This document shows, one piece after another, positions 19,938 through 31,119 of a stretch of 64,000 nt of DNA (positions within the stretch are counted from its first letter, which is position 1; the number at the start of each line of letters is the position of its first letter). The stretch covers positions 2,143,001-2,207,000 of the forward strand of contig JAWQUS010000020.1 in assembly GCA_036365455.1 (NCBI GenBank). Reading direction: 5' to 3'. Source of the stretch: Macrosoma leucophasiata. Lineage: Eukaryota; Arthropoda; Insecta; Lepidoptera; Hedylidae. Below the pieces are notes generated by a model. The model did not search any database. It saw only the letters and a program-made list of their open reading frames with translations, and was not told the DNA's origin. The position numbers were made by a program, and so were the translations under genes.

Positions 19938-20355
19938 AAAATTTGGGCTTAATATCCTATTATTATTACATTCTGCGACCCTATATAATGCAAATAAATT
20001 AGGGACCTAAAAAACTATAAAAAATCCACCTTATTATACTTACTAACAAGATTGGCAGTGACTGATAGTAATTTTATCTGTCATCTTTTTTAAAGTAGTC
20101 TGAATTTAAAGTCCGTGTAATAAATGTCTACGGGTACATCAAAGAAATGGGTGGGTGATTACCCGTGCACCCACTGGCTTAATCCACTGGTGGGTGGAGG
20201 GGTAATTCCTATTTACCCGTGCATCCACCCCATCAACATTATGCTTTAAGCATTGCATAAATAGAATGGCAATAAAATTGTTTTATTGTATAGGTTTAAG
20301 CAGTCCGATATTTGGTTTATTATTATTTGCAGTAAGCCTAGGTATACCTTAGTTA
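19938..20355. other. Unassigned spacer
   Basis: A short GTGGGTG/CACCCAC-rich patch lies at about 20148-20235. Nothing else was recognised. Confidence 0.4.
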
Positions 20356-20359
20356 TCCA

Positions 20360-20885
20360 GACCTCCTACCGAAACATGTCCACAGCTGGACAAAGCGCTC
20401 CTCTAAGACGCTCACAACAGTGTTGTTGGACATTAGCAGAGAATAAGCCATAATCTCCACGCTTGGCAGGTGGATTGGCGATCGTAGTAGCGGTAGTTTT
20501 ATCGCAGGACGCTGCTGCCCATCTTGCGTTATTGCACTTACTACCCCATCAGAATGGTTTGACCGCCATTGTTCGGTTGACTGACTGCACTAGTGGCAGA
20601 ATTCTCTTCCAGTACAAGAAAATTCTTCCGCTAGTGGGCGGTGGGGTACAGTACATACATGAACAGTGTGGAAACTACGTACAAAACGTTGAAACGGCAC
20701 ACTCACACAAACACGCGCTTCGACGAGGCCCCTAAGCGGTTCTCGCGGTGTTGCAGTAGTGAGACGCACGTAACTCGAGCGTCGAAGCCCATGTTTGTGT
20801 ATGTGTGCCGTTTCGAACGTTTTGTACGTAGTTTCCACACAGTTCATGTATGTACTGTGATGGGGTCGTCATGTCCCGACGACGC
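20360..20885 (+). repeat. Family H copy interrupted by foldback MITE I
   Basis: CATGTCCACAGCTGGACAAA through TAGTGGGCGGTGGGG is left of the insert, and GATGGGGTCGTCATGTCCC is right. Confidence 0.8.
20648..20858. mobile_element. Family I foldback MITE, 8-bp TSD
   Basis: ACAGTACATACATGAAC at the left is mirrored by GTTCATGTATGTACTGT at the right, and the arms stay complementary for about 78 bases. The flanks GGTGGGGT (20640-20647) and GATGGGGT (20859-20866) are an 8-bp duplication with one mismatch, the size used by hAT and a few other superfamilies. Confidence 0.85.
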
Positions 20886-20901
20886 TGTACTTAGTATGTA
20901 C

Positions 20902-21192
20902 CATGGAGCAACACGGGCCACCGGCCGCGGCAGACTGGAGGGGAGTAGCCATAATGTTTAATACCGATGCAAAACAGTCTGCAATTTTTTTGCGGGGGGA
21001 AATGCGTGCGATACACACACTACAAAAATCGTCTGTTACTACGAAACTCACACCTTGTCTTTAACAAAATACAGCAACAATTTCACGCACACATTTTAAC
21101 ATCTACGCGACAGGTATAGGCCCTATTTGGGCTTGTGCTTTAACAGAGGGGAAAGCCTGCATAAGGCTACTCCCCTCCGGTGTTGCTCTATG
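20902..21192 (+). mobile_element. Family D MITE, perfect 8-bp TSD
   Basis: GTATGTAC borders both ends (20894-20901 and 21193-21200). Termini are CATGGAGCAACACGGGCC and CCGGTGTTGCTCTATG. The left terminus carries a GC-rich insert (CACCGGCCGCGGCAGAC) that the right one lacks. No transposase is encoded. An 8-bp TSD suggests hAT or a related superfamily. Confidence 0.9.
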
Positions 21193-21200
21193 GTATGTAC

Positions 21201-21475
21201 CTACTCAATGTAAACAAATATTAGCTCATTGGAATTTACTTCCGACGAGTTATAAATAATGCAGTACCTACGCTCTGGCTGACTAAACTACATTTTCCCT
21301 GTACCAATCTTGAGTGCTGTAATAACTTCAGTCGTTGTGGAGATCTAGGCTAGTTCTAGGCGCCACTATATAACCTAAATCTGTCTACCTTGAATTCCAA
21401 ACAGCTATCGCAATCTAAGACAAGATGTAATCAAGAATGAGAAAAGGCCTCAAAATGGCATGTTTCGATAGTTCG
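21201..21475. other. Unassigned spacer
   Basis: No ORF or repeat signature was seen. Confidence 0.4.
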
Positions 21476-21476
21476 G

Positions 21477-21858
21477 ATTTTTTTATGTAGCGAAGGTGCA
21501 AATAAGCATGCAATTAACATGGATGTTAAGCGACCACTGCTGCCTATAGAGATTTACACAAAAACCAATTTTTTTACTGGTGGTAGAGCTCCAGTGACGG
21601 TGCTCGCGGGCGTAGGCACCACAGCATTACCTGCGATATATACCTACTTGCCGCTAAATAGTAGTGTTCAGCACTATCGTGTTCCTGACAGGTGGTAATG
21701 TACTGCCCTGTAATTCAGAGGCATAACACCTTAGGCCTCAGGAGTGGTAATGCATCTGCATTTTGACCTCGGTCTTTGTGTGAGTCTCTATAGGCTGCAG
21801 TCATCATTTAACATCAATGTGAACTGCATGCTTGTTTGCCACGTCCATTACATTAAAA
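21477..21858. repeat. Head-to-head pair of family A copies
   Basis: A minus-strand tail part (poly-T to about 21571) faces a plus-strand near-full copy that starts ACTGGTGGTAGAGCTCCAGT at 21576 and ends TTGCCACGTCCATTACATT. A further A-like scrap (AAATGCAGATGCGTTGCCAC) follows at 21871. Confidence 0.9.
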
Positions 21859-21909
21859 AACCAAACCTCAAAATGCAGATGCGTTGCCACCCCTGACACC
21901 TCAGTCACG

Positions 21910-23945
21910 GCAATGTTATTTATTTATACTTTAATGCACAAGAACAGTACATAGGGCGGACTTAATGCCACTAGGCATTATCTCCCAGTCAACCATTGGG
22001 TAGTACAGAAAAACGACGAAGAGGTGCAGGAATGATTCAATTGAATCTTAAGACATGAAGAAAAGAAAAAAAACATAATGAAGTAATTATTTATGAATAT
22101 ATTAAAATATACGTACATATACAACATGTAATGGGAATAATGCACACTATCTAACACGCCGATTAGAAAATCGAGTTATAATCATAATAAATGAACTGAA
22201 ATTACATGTTTATGTATTTAATATTTTTTGTTTAAGAAATAAGTTATCCTCAATTTGGACGAACAGTATGCACACCCTATGCATACTTACCCTACCTCTA
22301 CTTACGGCCGCACATATTGCACGAACCTACTCACACACCCACACAGTTGCAATGTAATGTAGCATAACCTGCGTACCCTTATTTAACACTCGCTAGTAAT
22401 AAGATTAATTTCCACTGTTTTATTTCTTAAATTATTATTTATAATAAAAAACACGACTCAACAAGTTCTAATAAACTTGTTGAGACTAGCATTTTATTTT
22501 AGACAGACGTTAGTCTTATTTTCGTTTGTATTCACTGTTCACCAAAGGGGTGACCATAATTTCTTTAATTTTAATTAATTTTGGGACAAAATATTACCTA
22601 TATCAGAAATACCCGAAATCGATTCGGTTATCGATTCTGACCAAACTAGTTTCGGGTTGTACATTCAATCCTGTTACACGTTGTATAAATATATATAGAA
22701 TAAACAATACTTATACCTACATATAGTAATATAAATATATACATAAATAATGATGCTATTGAGTGTTGAATAGAAAGTTGGCCATAATTTATAGAGCAGA
22801 TTTAAGGAAATGACAACGAATTTTGGACTTAAATGCAACTTTGCTCCGAGATTTTCTTATGTTACCTAACAATTCGGTGTGCATGTTGTCTAACATGACC
22901 GTAGAGATACCTTAGGTTTATCTAAAAACAAACGACTTATACATTTCTCATTCCCTAAGAGTAAGATGAATAAGTATGCCATCTTACACCCACGTTTTGG
23001 ATGTCATCTTACCCATTCGATATATATATTTTTTTCATTTCTCTTGGCTAAAACTTTGAAGTTAGAATACACGTCTATCGATATTTGTATCATTTAATTA
23101 TCCTATTAAACATTACAAATTAGTTGATCCTGAAAATACTTACATTACGCATATTTTCACCACCAAACAAAAGAACAAACGAAATTCTGCAATATTCAAA
23201 TATAAGTTCAAATGCAGGTATTGAAGAGTTTGCAGACTTCTTTACCTGCGACATCTAAAGGTACGCTTTGAAACGTTATAGGATCACTACTGGCGCATTT
23301 AAATTTGTGTCATCTTATAACATGTGACTATGTATGTCATCTTGAACACATCTAGAGCACACCCCTACAATGCGGTGATTGGAAAGCTAAACAGTATCCT
23401 TATCAAATTATCTCCTTTATTTTTTTATATATAGGTACATTCTTATAATTAGTTACCGTAAGCATTTCCTGCACATTATTTTAATTTATTAAGTACTTCA
23501 TATACCTAATTAGAATTAATATTTTAGAAATTGTAGCATCGACGATGGCAGCAGCCTGTTTTTTTTTTAATTTATTATAAGGGCATGGCTGTAACGTTTA
23601 TTTTGGACAGGTTAGTTAGTTTAGATTTAAACCGTGCTAAAACTGAGGAGTAGTAAAAATATTAAGTACCTACATAATACGCTAAAAATATTAGGTACGA
23701 CAACGCACGCATCACCAGTTCACTCCACATCCACATAATCAAGGGGTATATCAGGTCGTTGGATTGTAAAAATAAACATCGCACACGGTACACCGCGTTG
23801 TGTGGGTCACCTACCATTATCTATTTACATTGCCCTCTCGACCGAGCGTGCATGGGTCATGGAGCTTGCGAGTCTCTCGTGGTTTATGCTGTCTATTTGT
23901 TCAACTATATAGATACTTGTATCAATATCAATAGGGATTAATGTA
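21910..23945. other. Long unassigned AT-rich spacer
   Basis: There is no supported gene. CTCAACAAGTT and its reverse complement form a hairpin with a 6-nt loop at about 22457-22484. A TTATTTATAC run with TAATGCACAAGAACAGTACA near 21912-21944 may be a LINE 3' remnant. Confidence 0.4.
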
Positions 23946-23960
23946 GTGTTTTATTGTAAA

Positions 23961-24350
23961 CTAGCCGTGCCCGCGACTTCGTCCGTGTAGAATTTAACAA
24001 AATTATTGTTCAGTATCGAGGTGGACGAAGTCGTAGTCGATGTCAGGTAGTTCAATATGATTCGTAAATAAAGGAACCTGTGTTACTCCTTATTACATGA
24101 GCTATCTGCCAGTGAAAGTCCCGTCAAAATCGGTCCAGCCGTTCCCGAGAGCCGGAACAAACAGACAGACAAAAATTGTAAAAAATATTTGGTAGTATAT
24201 GTAGACCTACCGTGTTTTTAAAAAAGCGGTTATTTTAATCACATTTTAATATTACTTACACACTCTTATTTTATTTAAATACTAGCTGTGCCCGCGACGT
24301 CGTCCGCGTGAGAATTTATGATTGTTCAGTATCTACCCGGACATTTCCGC
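23961..24350 (+). repeat. Two starts of a common lepidopteran dispersed repeat
   Basis: CTAGCCGTGCCCGCGACTTC at about 23961 and CTAGCTGTGCCCGCGACGTC at about 24284 are the same repeat start. The first copy continues to AAATCGGTCCAGCCGTTCC and a CAGACAGAC run; the second is cut by an A element. Confidence 0.65.
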
Positions 24351-24358
24351 TACCCAAA

Positions 24359-24658
24359 TTTTTTTTTTTTTTTTTTTTATGTAATGGGAGTGGTAAACAA
24401 GCATGCAGTTCCCATTGATGTTAAGTGATGACTGCAGCCTATAGACACCCACACAAAGACCAAGGTCAAAATGCAGATGCGTTACCACTCCTGAGGCCTA
24501 AGGTCTTATGCCTCTGTGCCTGAAATTACAGGGCCGTACATTACCACCTGACCGGAACACGATAGTGTTGAACACTACCATTTAGCGGCAAGTATATTAG
24601 GTAATGCGGTGGTGCCTACGCCCGCGAGCTCCGTCACTGGAGCTCTACCACCAGTAAA
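24359..24658 (-). repeat. Family A copy, full length
   Basis: It runs from a poly-T and ATGTAATGGGAGTGGT to ACCACCAGT. Nearly identical in sequence to the copy at 55950. Confidence 0.95.
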
Positions 24659-25160
24659 ACCAAATGTTGTATTGTGACTGCAGCAAAAAAAATGCAGAGT
24701 TGTAAACTTGTAAATCAATTATGATTGCTGTAAATTAGATTCAGTGGACCAGTGTAAACAAACGTGACGCGTGGCCGACACGTGCCTGTAAGGTGTTCGA
24801 GGGAGCGTGAATTGTTCGCTTCGGCGTTATGTGATCGTTGTAGGTAGGTATATAGCACATAATTTCCTGATTGATGTGTTTTGTTGTTTTGCCAATATTC
24901 GATGAATGAAATAGGATAACAATATACCTAATTAATTAAATATAATACATATATAGAATAAGAAATTTCCGGCTATCCAAAAATATTGCTATTGCAAACT
25001 AGTTTTGGTGGCCGATTTCATCGTCGTAATAAAAGGCGTTTTACGATCTTAAACGAGTTCAATAATACCATTTGGATGTCACCGACGAAAATTGTTGAAA
25101 TAAGGTTGAAATTGGATGAAAATTATAAGCTTAAATGCGTTTTATTAAACTCAATTCTCA
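24659..25160. other. Unassigned spacer, possible short exon
   Basis: A GC-rich patch at about 24765-24842 ends in GTTGTAG|GTAGGT, which could be a donor, but no coding frame is evident. Confidence 0.25.
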
Positions 25161-25168
25161 GAGCAAAC

Positions 25169-25463
25169 CATAGAGCAACACGGGCCACCGGCCGCGGCGG
25201 ACCGGAGGGGAGTAGCCATAGCGCTTATTACCGATGCAAAACTGTCTTTAATTTTTTGCGGGAGGGAAATGCGTGCGACACACACGCACACTACAAAAAT
25301 TGTCTATTACTACGAAACTCACACCTTGACTTTAACAAAATACAGAAACAATTTCACGCACACATTTAAACATCTAGGTGACAGGTATAGGCCCATTTGG
25401 GCTTGTACTTTGACAGAGGGGAAAGCCTGCATATGGTTTACTCCCCTCCGGTGTCGCTCTATG
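25169..25463 (+). mobile_element. Family D MITE, perfect 8-bp TSD
   Basis: GAGCAAAC is duplicated at 25161-25168 and 25464-25471. It is collinear with the copy at 20902, with the GC insert again only in the left terminus. Confidence 0.9.
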
Positions 25464-25625
25464 GAGCAAACGGTGATATCCGCCCTTAGACATTTCTTCG
25501 AAAGTACCTACTTAATTGAACTTCAGTAAGTATAGCTTTATTTAAGCAGTCCTCTCCATGCCACAGTTTTACATATTCACCTTAAAAGTAGGTACCACAA
25601 AACAAATTACAATATCAACCTCCGG

Positions 25626-26375
25626 TTTTTTTAAGTTACAAAGGTGACAAACAACGTGCAGTAGGTAAGTACACATACAGATAGATATTACGTGATGACT
25701 GCAGCCTATAAACACCAAAAAAACCAGAGGTCAAAAGGCGTTGCCACCTTGCCACCCCTGAGTACTTAGTTGTTACGTCTCCATGACTGTTATAACGAGG
25801 CCTATTAGGGGCCGTCCATATAATACGTCACGCTCTTTTCTGACCCCCACCTCCTATTGTCACGCTACACTATCTGTGATCCCCCTAAAAATACATCACA
25901 AACACTAAGAGAAGAGAACAAAGGGGGATTTTTTATTAGTTAATAGTCTAACGGCCAAATACTCAAACGTCACTTAAATCTAAGTTGGACTTAAAAGCTT
26001 CCGTCTTTATAAAACACGTTCAAACGTTAGAGATAGCGCACATTTGAGCGTTGCTTAAAATTGAGTGACGTTTTTAGTATTCGGCCATATGGAAATAATA
26101 ATTTAAATATTTTAATGAACTGCGACCGTCAGGTTCATTAAAATATTTAAAGGATGCTCCCCGGGGGATCCCCCGTCACCTCCTATCATATTTTGTCACG
26201 CTCAGCGAGACTCCTCCCCTCCTTGTATGAGAACGTATAACATTAACTTGTATAACTCTTTGTATGAACGGCCCCCTAACCATTTTAATCGGAACACGAT
26301 AGTCCTGAACGCTACCATTTGACGGCAGAAAGATAAGCTAAGGCGATAGTGCCTACGTCCTCGAGCCCCTACTCT
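25626..26375 (-). repeat. Family A copy split by a MITE complex
   Basis: Tail side 25626-25802 and head side 26278-26375 (CCGGAACACGATAGTCC on the family's other strand) are collinear around the insert. Confidence 0.7.
25804..26277. mobile_element. TIR element with nested inverted repeats
   Basis: TTAGGGGCCGTCCATATAAT at the left is mirrored by TGTATGAACGGCCCCCTAA at the right. Inside, GGCCAAATACTCAAACGTCA (about 25952) is mirrored by TGACGTTTTTAGTATTCGGC (to about 26086), a second MITE. A perfect 19-bp hairpin lies at 26102-26151. Confidence 0.7.
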
Positions 26376-26639
26376 GATTTCGAAACCCCCCCTCCCGCCC
26401 CTGTAACGATTTACAAAAGTCCCCCCCCCTTCCCCCCAAATTGCGTGACATTATATTTGAACGCTCCCTTATATGTTCTGAGCCTCATACAATAGGCGGC
26501 GAGACTAATTGATATTTTATCGGACAAACATAAAGTTCCAATTAACGACGTTGTTTGTATGGACGCGCCTCTCTTATTGACATCCTGAGTCAGTTGTTAG
26601 AGTTTTATCATACAATAACGTCAAATTTACTCTTTTATA

Positions 26640-26935
26640 AGTAACGAAGACGGCAAACAAGCATGCAGTTCACATGGATGTTAAGTGATGACTGCAGTCC
26701 GTATCTACAGAAAAACCAGAGATCAAAATGCAGACGCGATGTCACCCCTGAGACCTAAGTTGGTTCGGCCATACATAACGTGACCATACGCCCCGTTTTG
26801 AACAGGACAGGCCCGATTTCATGTAGCCCGTCCCGGTATCCTAGGCAAAAAACTTTTGGGAAACGAAAATGTCCCGTTATCGGTGTCACGCTCACCGCGA
26901 GCTTCGTCACTAGAGCTCTACCTCCAGTAAAAACC
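26640..26935 (-). repeat. Family A copy with an internal insert
   Basis: The tail (ACGGCAAACAAGCATGCAGT) and head (GAGCTCTACCTCCAGT) are present. From about 26762 to 26895 unrelated sequence (TAACGTGACCATACGCCCCG) replaces the middle; it looks like another TIR element. Confidence 0.7.
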
Positions 26936-27156
26936 ACACTCTCTGCCTACCAGAGACCAGGAACCAGGCGTGAAGATACATACATACATACCATGTTTTC
27001 TGTTCCATTCAATACAAACATGCAATTCAGCGCGGTCAACGGTTATCACACATGAATGAATGTGAAATGAAATTAACCAACACGTTTGATCCGGTATCTG
27101 TTGGAGCCAGTGAATCATGTTCCTGCTGATATGAGCGGAGACGTTTTTGGATAGGT

Positions 27157-27605
27157 ATGCTCGTAAGTGATGTACCGGATCGTATAAAATTGTTGATCCG
27201 CGCCGACGGATATTTAGTGTCCAGACCCGCGGATCATTTTAGCCGAAATATGTTTACTACTGGAATAAGGGCTCCCCATACGCGTTGCAACTGGAGTGGT
27301 GGATGCTCGCCCATGTTGGCTTATTGGCTCGACGCTGGGCGACGGAAAGCCGCCGCAGCGACAGCACTCCGCGTCGCGACGACACCCTCGCCGCCGCAAT
27401 ACCAACCGCCGCGGCACCGCTGCCGTCCCGGCACCACTACACTAGGGAGGCGCCTACTCCATCGCTGCGCCGTAATCGGCGACATGCGCTCACCACTGCG
27501 CCACCAGACAAGACTCCGCTCTCATTCCTATGGGAGCAGAAGATGCCGAGGCAAAGAGGCACGTGCCTCGAAGCCTATCGAATCAACGAACCCCATAAGG
27601 AGGGT
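27157..27605 (+). other. GC-rich open stretch, not recognised
   Basis: Two overlapping frames stay open (27157-27861 and 27285-27614). The composition is Arg/Pro/Ala-rich and low in complexity (GCCGCAGCGACAGC, CCGCCGCGGCACCG), which can keep frames open by chance. I see no domain motif. It could be a worn retrotransposon ORF or a CpG-rich exon. Confidence 0.3.
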
Positions 27606-27715
27606 ATGTCATAATCGCCACGCTTGGCATGCGGATTGGCGATCGCAGTGGCATTCGTTTTACTGCAGGACGATGCGTATGCCGCCTTTAAATGGCCTGA
27701 CCGCCATTTTTTGCC
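27590..27715 (+). repeat. Family H fragment
   Basis: CATAATCGCCACGCTTGGCA and CGGATTGGCGATCGCAGTGG mark the middle of H. Confidence 0.75.
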
Positions 27716-27809
27716 ATCCGCGGATAAGGAAACGGATCTTAACATTCTTCTTCAATCGATGTATTATTCTGATAATAAATCTCATTATATGTATATTTTA
27801 TAAAGCTTC

Positions 27810-28378
27810 CTTTTTATATATGGAAGGCGGCAAACAAGCATGCAGTTCATATGGATGTTAAGTGATGACTGCGTCCTAAGACCAGAGGCGTCTCTACAAC
27901 AGCGAGTGCTCTGCTGAACTGTATGATATGGTGCCAGGGGCGGCTGTAGCGCCCGTGTGCAATGAAACCCTGGCGCCCCCTAGGCCTGACCTCCCCCCCC
28001 GCGGGGTCTATAACTATTAACTTTGTCGTCGTTTGACACCACCGCACTACCGGCGCTGCGCTGTCTGACCGCTTCTTAACTTTAAATACATGAAATAAGG
28101 TTTTTTTTATGTAATGGAAGTGGCAAACAAGCATGCAGTTCACAGTGATGACTGCAGCCTATAGACACTTACATCAAGACCGAGGTCAAAATGCCGATGC
28201 GTTACCACTCTTGAGGCCTAAGGTGTTATGCCTCTGTGCCGGAAATTACAAGGTCATACATTACCACCTGTGACGGAACACGATAGTGCTGAATACTACC
28301 ATTTAGCGGCAAGTATATTAGGTAATGCGGTGGTGCCTTCGCCCGCGAGCTCCATCACTGGAGCTCTACCACCAGTTA
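27810..28378 (-). repeat. Family A tail fragment, unknown insert, then a full A copy
   Basis: The tail fragment is at 27825-27890; a full copy runs from poly-T at about 28099 to ACCACCAGT at 28377. The sequence between (GGGGCGGCTGTAGCGCCCGT, then GGCGCCCCCTAGG) is unassigned. Confidence 0.85.
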
Positions 28379-28469
28379 CAGTTAAGTTATAGGTTTATTT
28401 CGTTCAAAGAAAATCTTCGAAAAAGAAGGCGGTGGGTGAGTGAGCTGAGGCGGTGTGCCATGCCACCGT

Positions 28470-28690
28470 CTCTTTTCCTACACCGCACTACTCGCCATAG
28501 AGAGAGGTTCCACCCACACAGACTGGACCCATGGCAGTGCTCAACGGTTTCGTATTCGCGTTCCTTTCTGCCCAGAATGTGTAAATTGTAAACTTCCCTC
28601 TGTGGTGTTCCCTCGGTGCTACAATCGAGATTCTTCAAGAATGGCATCAAAAGGGTCCTCCAGCGCGTTCATATGTCCCCTAATATTCAG
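28470..28690 (+). pseudogene. LINE reverse transcriptase C-terminal fragment
   Basis: The frames read CSTVSYSRSFLPRMCKL and then PRCYNRDSSRMASKGSSSA with a shift between them. This is the end of a CR1/Jockey-like pol protein also present at 47990-48440 and 60385-60600. No catalytic motif remains. Confidence 0.7.
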
Positions 28691-28930
28691 GAAATAATAC
28701 CATTGTGCTAAGCAAGACTTTGATGTTTATGCCTCAAATGTGCCTTACAACTGGCTTCACAATTGCCTATTGTTATCCCAATTCGTCGAATTGCCTATTT
28801 CCGTCCCAGATGCTCATGTTTAACACGTCTATATGTTAAATCAGTCTGGGTTACAAATAAAATTGACTGTTTTTATGATAGTTACGTAGGTTTATACATG
28901 CCTTACATGCCGCGTGAAATTGGTATAGAT

Positions 28931-29282
28931 CAGAGGTTCCCAAACTATTTTTTCTTGTAGACCCTTTACAATTTTTTCTGGTTTCTGTGGACCCCCGTCC
29001 TTGCGACATTTATATCACATTCCCATATTTCCATTATTTATTCACCCCTATGTAGACCCTCATCGAGTCTCCCATGGACCACTTTGGGAATCACTGGTAT
29101 GATGTAAGTAAATTGGTATTATCAGTGTATGTGTTGAGATTACTTGAGATCCATTATCGTGGACCCCCATTTTCATTTCATGGACCCCCACAGTTTTTTT
29201 TCGCTGACGCAGACCCCTTTTAGTTAGTCATCGACCCCTGGGGGTCTGCGTCACTGCGGAACTTCCACTTTGGGAATCACTG
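28931..29282 (+). mobile_element. Family P hAT-type MITE, composite, 8-bp TSD
   Basis: GTATAGAT borders it at 28923-28930 and 29283-29290. The left end is CAGAGGTTCCCAAACT and the right end CTTTGGGAATCACTG. A second right end (TTTGGGAATCACTG) stands at about 29081-29094, so one P copy lies inside or beside another. Confidence 0.85.
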
Positions 29283-29309
29283 GTATAGATAATCACACGT
29301 GGGCGCGTC

Positions 29310-29490
29310 GGGACGTGACGACCCCATTTTTTTCTTCGCGGTGAAGAGTAGGTATTCTTCCACCAGAGCAGTCAGTTGACCGAACACTCTGCTGTCCATC
29401 TTCCGTTTTTGTGCTTACTACCGCCCTTGGAATAGTCTGATCGCCATTGTTCGGTTGACTAATAGCATTATCGGATGATCTTAGATATTT
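29310..29490 (-). repeat. Family H fragments, rearranged
   Basis: GGGACGTGACGACCCCAT and AGAGCAGTCAGTTGACCGAA are minus-strand H; ATCGCCATTGTTCGGTTGAC just after is plus-strand H. Two pieces are joined in opposite orientation. Confidence 0.6.
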
Positions 29491-30130
29491 TGTTCGCAGC
29501 AGCTGATGCCGCAAAAAAAGAATATAAGAACCAACAACACACTCATAAAAAAGCGGCTAAGAGCGAGTCGGACTTGAGTTCACATGGTTCCGTACAATTG
29601 TATTCATGAATTTCTAATATTCTCATATAGTGGTGGTGGACCTCCAGTGGCGGATTTAAATGAGTGATCCAAACACTTTCATATTTCCATATTTGGATCA
29701 CCCATTTACATGATGCTGCACGAAACTACAACTCAATCGGTTCAATAGGTACCTTAAAGAAAAACAGCTGTGACTGACGGACAGACAGACCGACGAGAGG
29801 TCTAGAAAGGGTTCCGTTTTTTTTCTTTTGTAGTACGTTACCCTAAAAACAACAGTATGCGCTGCAGTAGATATACCTATTGAAATCTGCTCGTAAAACT
29901 GAATTAAACGCGTGTATGGTAGTGGTGTGTAAATCATTTTAAATATAAGTAAAAATTAACGCTTCTATGACCTTGCCTGTCAACGTTTCAATGTTTAGGC
30001 CAAGGAGTAATCGGTTTATGGTTTTTTTAGAGGTCTTGACTACTTTTAACACATGTCTGTGAATTAGGTACCTACCTAAGTGTTGAAGAAAATCTTAATG
30101 GGATGTTGCATAGTTATAATATTAATTGAA
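29491..30130. other. Unassigned spacer
   Basis: Copies of the phrase GGTTCCGTA/GGGTTCCGTTTT (about 29586 and 29808) belong to a common moth repeat. A TTTGGATCA block near 29690 pairs inversely with TGATCCAAACA near 29666. No gene was seen. Confidence 0.4.
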
Positions 30131-30131
30131 G

Positions 30132-30480
30132 CGCGCATGGCTCCGCGGCTGGTGTAGATCGGAAGCGATCTACTCGGTTAAGCAATACGGGCGCGGTCAG
30201 GAGTGTGATGGGTGACCGCTAGTGGCAAATTTAAATGCGCGTTTCCGTGCTTCGGAGGGCACGCTAAGCCGTCGGTTCCGGTTGCTATCGATAGATAGCA
30301 GTCGTTAAACCTTGTCGGAGGCCTTATGAGCGGTTCGAAACAACGAGGTTGGCCACTAATCCTTATCTCCATTAACCCGCATTTTAGCAGCGTGGTGGAG
30401 TAAGCTTCAGGCCTCCTCCCAAGAAGGGGAGAGACTCGTACCCAGCAGTGGGACGTATCAAGGGTTGCCATTATTATATA
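30132..30480 (+). mobile_element. Family E 5S-derived SINE
   Basis: CTCGGTTAAGCAATACGGGC and GATGGGTGACCGCTAGTGG give the 5S-like promoter; CCCAGCAGTGGGACGTAT and ATTATT end it. TAATTGAAG (30123-30131) and TAATTCAAG (30482-30490) are a probable TSD with one mismatch. Confidence 0.85.
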
Positions 30481-30811
30481 GTAATTCAAGAATTATGAAA
30501 ATTGGAGTTGAATCGTATGAGACAGATGAGCTTAAAAGTGACGAAAAATTATGAACTAAAGTTAACTTTACCTACACAATAAATTGTACCTACTTCCAAA
30601 TTCTTTATACTAATCTATGTCCAATTTGATACCGGATCTTTGTTGGGCTTGTGTGGGGATATGAGTCAAAAACGTAGATAGAGACCCTTTCGAGAATTTT
30701 GAACTACTCTTGTAATGGATTGCTTTTGGCGGGACATCTCCTTGACTGCATCAATAGCAGACAAATTTGTAATGCCTTATAATAGTTATTAATAATAATA
30801 TTAACTACAAG

Positions 30812-31040
30812 CTGAGAATATGAAATAATACTACGTATAGAATGGACACTTCGACGTCCCGCCCGATTTCCCCACCTCGCTCAACGTCCTCCTCTCTAAT
30901 GGGCGACGTTTGGTATTCTCTACGTGCTACGCACACAGGTGCACGTGTAAATACACGTCACTGATTGATGTCTGTGTAATAGAGACCAAATTAAGTGTTT
31001 GTATGGAATTTTGGCGGAGTGTCCGCGGTGTGCTAAAAGC
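30812..31040 (+). repeat. Family F copy, uninterrupted
   Basis: It spans GAATGGACACTTCGACGTCC to GGAGTGTCCGCGGTGTGC and serves as the reference for F. Confidence 0.8.
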
Positions 31041-31119
31041 CTAAAACAGTGGTAAAATATCGCTCGTAGTGCAATGAATTATCGATATCACCGTCTCTTT
31101 TTCAAAAATAGAAGTATCA

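Noticed and set aside
20641..20961. Open frames over foldback MITE I and family D
   Set aside because: The frames track palindromic transposon ends and have no protein signature.
27157..27861. 234-residue protein-coding gene
   Set aside because: Low-complexity Arg/Pro/Ala composition, overlapping open frames, family H sequence in its 3' half and no domain.
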